From Alteribacter populi (GTDB lineage Bacteria; Bacillota; Bacilli; Bacillales; Salisediminibacteriaceae): a stretch of 64,000 bases of DNA. The stretch covers positions 3,932,559-3,996,558 of the forward strand of contig NZ_KZ293963.1 of the NCBI RefSeq assembly GCF_002352765.1. The letters run 5' to 3'. Position numbers and translations under genes: made by a program. Shown here in pieces: positions 61,529-64,000 of the stretch; within the stretch, counting starts at the first letter, position 1, and each line of letters starts with the position of its first letter. The notes beneath the pieces were generated by a model, which saw only the letters and a program-made list of their open reading frames with translations, did not search any database and was not told the DNA's origin.

Positions 61529-61983
61529 TTTCAGCCTCCTAAAAGAAAGTTTGTTTAATGAATGAACTTTTTTATATAAAAACTAATCGAATGTGATAAA
61601 ATTGTCAAGTGGGAGTGTTCATTAATTAGAGGCTGTTGAATAAGTAGCATACGCCTGCGTAGCAAGAGGATATGCTCTTTCTCATGGAGAGAGTCTGCAA
61701 GGAAATAACTCTTCTTTTGCTAAGATACACATGGGGTAGCCAAGGGTGCTGCTCAATGGCGGAGACTCCTGCAGGGTTTTTAACTGATAAAAGCAACAAA
61801 CTTTTAGAAAAGAGCCTTAATTAAAGACTCCTAATACATTATGAAAATGCTTACATTTACTTAGTGTGGTTAGTCTGATATTATTCGAAACAACTATTAT
61901 GCTGTTTGAAACATGGAGAGTATTACTGATGAATCCGTCATTTCCGGTGAATTTAGCTAGAAAAAAAGTCTGGGAGTGGTCTT
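61529..61983. repeat. Non-coding gap with composite repeat
   Basis: Between 61622 and 61825 there is repeat-like DNA: AGGCTGTTGAATAAGTAGCAT, a GCCAAGGGTGCTGCTCAATGG block, CGGAGACTCCTGCAGGG, and AAAGCAACAAACTTTTAGAAAAGAGCC (61792-61818), a right end of the 21990-type family. The rest is AT-rich; a promoter for each divergent gene must be here but I could not assign it. No gene. Confidence 0.6.
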
Positions 61984-62907
61984 ATGGAGTTTACTTTCAA
62001 AGATAAAAAGTTAACAGATGGTCATTTAATTACCAGGCCATATAATATTGAAGAGTATATCTATCCAGACATTAAAACTGGGTTTGAATTACTCGGAATG
62101 CATGTGAGGTCAACGAAGTGTACGTGGAATTATCCGGAGCACGAACACCAAATTTACGAATTAAACCTCGTAACGGAAGGCCATCAGATCTTTAATGTAA
62201 ATGGAACATTTTATGATCAATATGCAGGGGATATCATTTTTATCAAGCCAGGAGAGCTACATTCCAGTGTTGCTGGAAGCGATAAAGGCTTCACCTATTT
62301 TTGTATGCACTTTAATATTGATGACAAATTATTTTTACCTTACTTTAAAGATGTAGAGCAATTATTTTTCCATTCTGAAAGTAAATTAAATCGTCAAATA
62401 ACGCCTTTGCTAGAAAGGTTAATACACTTATTAAAAAACTCTGAGTCTTGCTTTGTAGAAAGAATGCATGTTCATGCTGTCATTTTTGAACTATTAGCTG
62501 GAATCGTTTCTGGTCTTAAAGAAGAAACGAGTGATAGTGAACTCATCACGAACCGCACGTATGAGCTGGCTTATCGAATTGCTGATAAATTAGAAGACAT
62601 GGTGACAAATGAAGATGAAGAGCTCCACAAAAAGGGTATTGAAGATTTAGCATCAGAATTAAATATTAGTCTCTCTTACTGTCATAAGCTGTTTAAAAAA
62701 GTGTACAATATGTCACCAAGAAAATATCTATCCTATAAGAAGACAAACAAGTCGAAAACGTTACTCATGGAGAAGCAATATTCGGTGGAAGAAGTGGCCG
62801 AATTGATGGGTTATTATGATCTTGCTCATTTTAGCCGGCAATTTAAAAGGTGGACAGGATTTACCCCTTCTCAATATCGAAAAAATTATGCTACTAGAAG
62901 TGAATAA
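61984..62907 (+). CDS. AraC-family transcriptional regulator
   Basis: 307-residue regulator with an N-terminal cupin-like sugar-sensing domain (HEHQIYELNLVTEGHQIFNVNG and DIIFIKPGELHS) and a C-terminal double helix-turn-helix (SELNISLSYCHKLFKK, SVEEVAELMGYYDLAHFSRQFKR). Sits between the divergent GH39 xylosidase and the ABC permease, so xylo-oligosaccharide sensing and activation of both is inferred. GGGAGTGG ribosome site before the ATG. Confidence 0.92.
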   Translation: MEFTFKDKKLTDGHLITRPYNIEEYIYPDIKTGFELLGMHVRSTKCTWNYPEHEHQIYELNLVTEGHQIFNVNGTFYDQYAGDIIFIKPGELHSSVAGSDKGFTYFCMHFNIDDKLFLPYFKDVEQLFFHSESKLNRQITPLLERLIHLLKNSESCFVERMHVHAVIFELLAGIVSGLKEETSDSELITNRTYELAYRIADKLEDMVTNEDEELHKKGIEDLASELNISLSYCHKLFKKVYNMSPRKYLSYKKTNKSKTLLMEKQYSVEEVAELMGYYDLAHFSRQFKRWTGFTPSQYRKNYATRSE

Positions 62908-62937
62908 TAGATTAAGAAAAGCTGCGTGAAGGTAGAA

Positions 62938-62975
62938 CAAAAACCTCTATTTACAACAATAGAGGTTTTTTTATG
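62938..62975 (+). terminator. Terminator of the AraC gene
   Basis: AACCTCTATT (62942-62951) pairs with AATAGAGGTT (62958-62967), followed by TTTTT. It separates the regulator from the ABC permease unit. Confidence 0.9.
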
Positions 62976-62982
62976 GGTTAAG

Positions 62983-63062
62983 AAAAGATAAAAATCTATG
63001 CTTCATTGTCTAGCACCAGTCGCCATCAAATCATGTCAAATAACTTGCACAATTTTAAATAT
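62983..63062. repeat. Dispersed repeat R (decayed third copy)
   Basis: GATAAAAATCTATGCTTCATTGTCTAGCACC...ATCATGTCAAATAACTTGC follows the same order of blocks as 44795-44930 with many changes. The gap to 63216 has no gene. Confidence 0.55.
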
Positions 63063-63216
63063 GAAACATCGATGTGCGATTTTGGGTAAAAGTAGTCCTA
63101 AAAGATACATAGATTTCTGAATTTTCTGTTGATAACATTAAATTACTCAACTGACATGGTAGTATACAACCTGAAACAATTCGGCCGGATTATTTAAAAA
63201 AGAAAGGTGTGTTGGA

Positions 63217-64000
63217 ATGAATGTAAACGCTTTCTCTGAAAGGTATAAAAAGCTCAACATCTATTTGTTAAATAGCAGATTCAAAAATATTTGGAAATAT
63301 CGTTGGCTTTACCTTTTTATGCTGCCTGGAATTCTTTTCTTCATTATTTTCAGGTATGCACCGATGTGGGGCGTCGTAATGGCTTTTCAGAATTATCGTC
63401 CTCACCTCGGTATTCTTGGCAGTGAATGGGTTGGATTTGCTCATTTTGAACGATTTTTCTCGCTGCCTGATTTTTGGATGCTCTTCAGAAACACACTCTT
63501 GTTAGCAATCTATGATTTAGTCATTTTCTTTCCGTTAACGATTATTTTAGCACTTATGTTAAATGAAATAACAAGAGAGTGGTTTAAAAGAAGTATTCAG
63601 ACGATCGTTTATATTCCGTACTTTTTGTCTTGGGTCGTTATTGTCGGTATCACTCATCTCCTTCTTTCAACGGAGGGGGGGCTTATAAACGAAATTATTC
63701 ATTATTTCCGTGGAGAGACAGTCAGCTTTTTGACGAGTACGGATTGGTTTAGACCATTAATTATTATGCAAATGATATGGAAAGATGCTGGGTGGGGAAC
63801 GATTATCTTTTTGGCGGCACTTACCGGTGTGAATCCTCAACTTTATGAAGCAGCAAAAATGGATGGGGCAAACCGTCTTAGGATGATTTGGCATATTACG
63901 CTTCCAGCGATTCGAAACATTATTATCATTTTAATGATTTTGCGGTTAGGTAACTTCCTTGATCTCGGCTTTGAGCAGATCTTTTTAATGGTTAACTCAT
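63217..64000 (+). CDS. LplB-type ABC transporter permease (runs off the end)
   Basis: First 261 codons of a sugar ABC permease. After a short soluble start (MNVNAFSERYKKLNIYLLNS) come hydrophobic helices from WLYLFMLPGILFFIIF on. The EAA loop is EAAKMDGANRLRMIWHITLP. This matches the LplB group that imports polysaccharide fragments. AAAGGTG ribosome site upstream. The gene is cut by the window end. Next to a GH39 xylosidase and AraC regulator, aldotetraouronate or xylo-oligosaccharide uptake is likely. Confidence 0.9.
   Translation, partial: MNVNAFSERYKKLNIYLLNSRFKNIWKYRWLYLFMLPGILFFIIFRYAPMWGVVMAFQNYRPHLGILGSEWVGFAHFERFFSLPDFWMLFRNTLLLAIYDLVIFFPLTIILALMLNEITREWFKRSIQTIVYIPYFLSWVVIVGITHLLLSTEGGLINEIIHYFRGETVSFLTSTDWFRPLIIMQMIWKDAGWGTIIFLAALTGVNPQLYEAAKMDGANRLRMIWHITLPAIRNIIIILMILRLGNFLDLGFEQIFLMVNS
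63221..63235. promoter_or_regulatory. cre-like site inside the start of the ABC permease gene
   Basis: ATGTAAACGCTTTCT fits the cre consensus WTGNAARCGNWWWCA at all but the final base. Intragenic cre sites at the start of the first gene are known in Bacillus sugar operons, so CcpA roadblock control is plausible. Confidence 0.5.

Overview
The window looks like chromosome of a low-GC, endospore-forming Firmicute of the family Bacillaceae. The reasons are AGGAGG-type ribosome sites with frequent TTG/GTG starts, many Bacillus-type families (PdaA, FbpB, YfkD, YfkAB, SE1561, YtxH, DUF4256), CcpA-type cre sites, and dispersed Bacillaceae-style non-coding repeats. Gene order around 46-59 kb (MFS, YfkD, YfkAB, PdaA, AlkA-type glycosylase, RlmD-type methylase) recalls the yfj-yfk region of Bacillus subtilis. 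An alkaliphilic or halophilic genus is possible, but the sequence does not prove it. No rRNA, tRNA, CRISPR array, phage or transposase gene was seen.

Layout. 1-4 kb: histidine-utilisation genes hutU-hutI-hutG and the first codons of a further gene, all on the minus strand. 4.2-7.3 kb: nucleoside hydrolase, GNAT acetyltransferase, and an AraC-type response regulator with Glu at the phospho-Asp position. 7.5-12.9 kb: amino-sugar unit (UPF0309 SIS protein, nagA, nagB, GlcNAc PTS EIIBC, DUF7916-like protein) with DasR/NagR-type operators and cre sites. 13.1-17.5 kb: haem-copper-oxidase-like membrane protein, aldo/keto reductase, hutH behind a strong promoter and a leader terminator, and an ornithine cyclodeaminase-family gene. 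17.8-21.9 kb: LytS/LytR-type two-component pair and a CstA-family transporter, probably a pyruvate or peptide uptake module. 22-27.4 kb: unknown gene, D-threonine-aldolase-like enzyme, TetR plus small multidrug exporter, a MATE pump broken by deletion and frameshift, and a site-2-protease-like protein. 27.5-40.1 kb: aldehyde dehydrogenase, Eis-like acetyltransferase, adenine deaminase, orphan siderophore-type N-hydroxylase, acylphosphatase, PlsC, SCP2 protein, FbpB small protein, ferritin-like protein, a DnaA-box cluster, MBL hydrolase, YtxH protein and a 35-residue small protein.

40.2-46.3 kb: a 21-bp phased repeat array, a CitA/CitB-type two-component system with a CitMHS transporter, and a VLRF1-like protein. 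46.5-59.9 kb: the yfk/yfj-like block with a full-length MATE pump, a class I fumarase, pdaA, a DNA glycosylase and rRNA methylase. 60-64 kb: GH39 beta-xylosidase, AraC regulator and the start of an LplB-type ABC permease, probably a xylo-oligosaccharide locus that continues past the end.

How it works together. Most modules take in and catabolise non-preferred nutrients (histidine, amino sugars, nucleosides/adenine, pyruvate or peptides, citrate, xylan fragments). Several have cre-like sites, so glucose repression by CcpA is a likely common layer, with local control by operators, two-component systems or attenuation. The gaps between modules hold at least four families of non-coding repeats, often nested.
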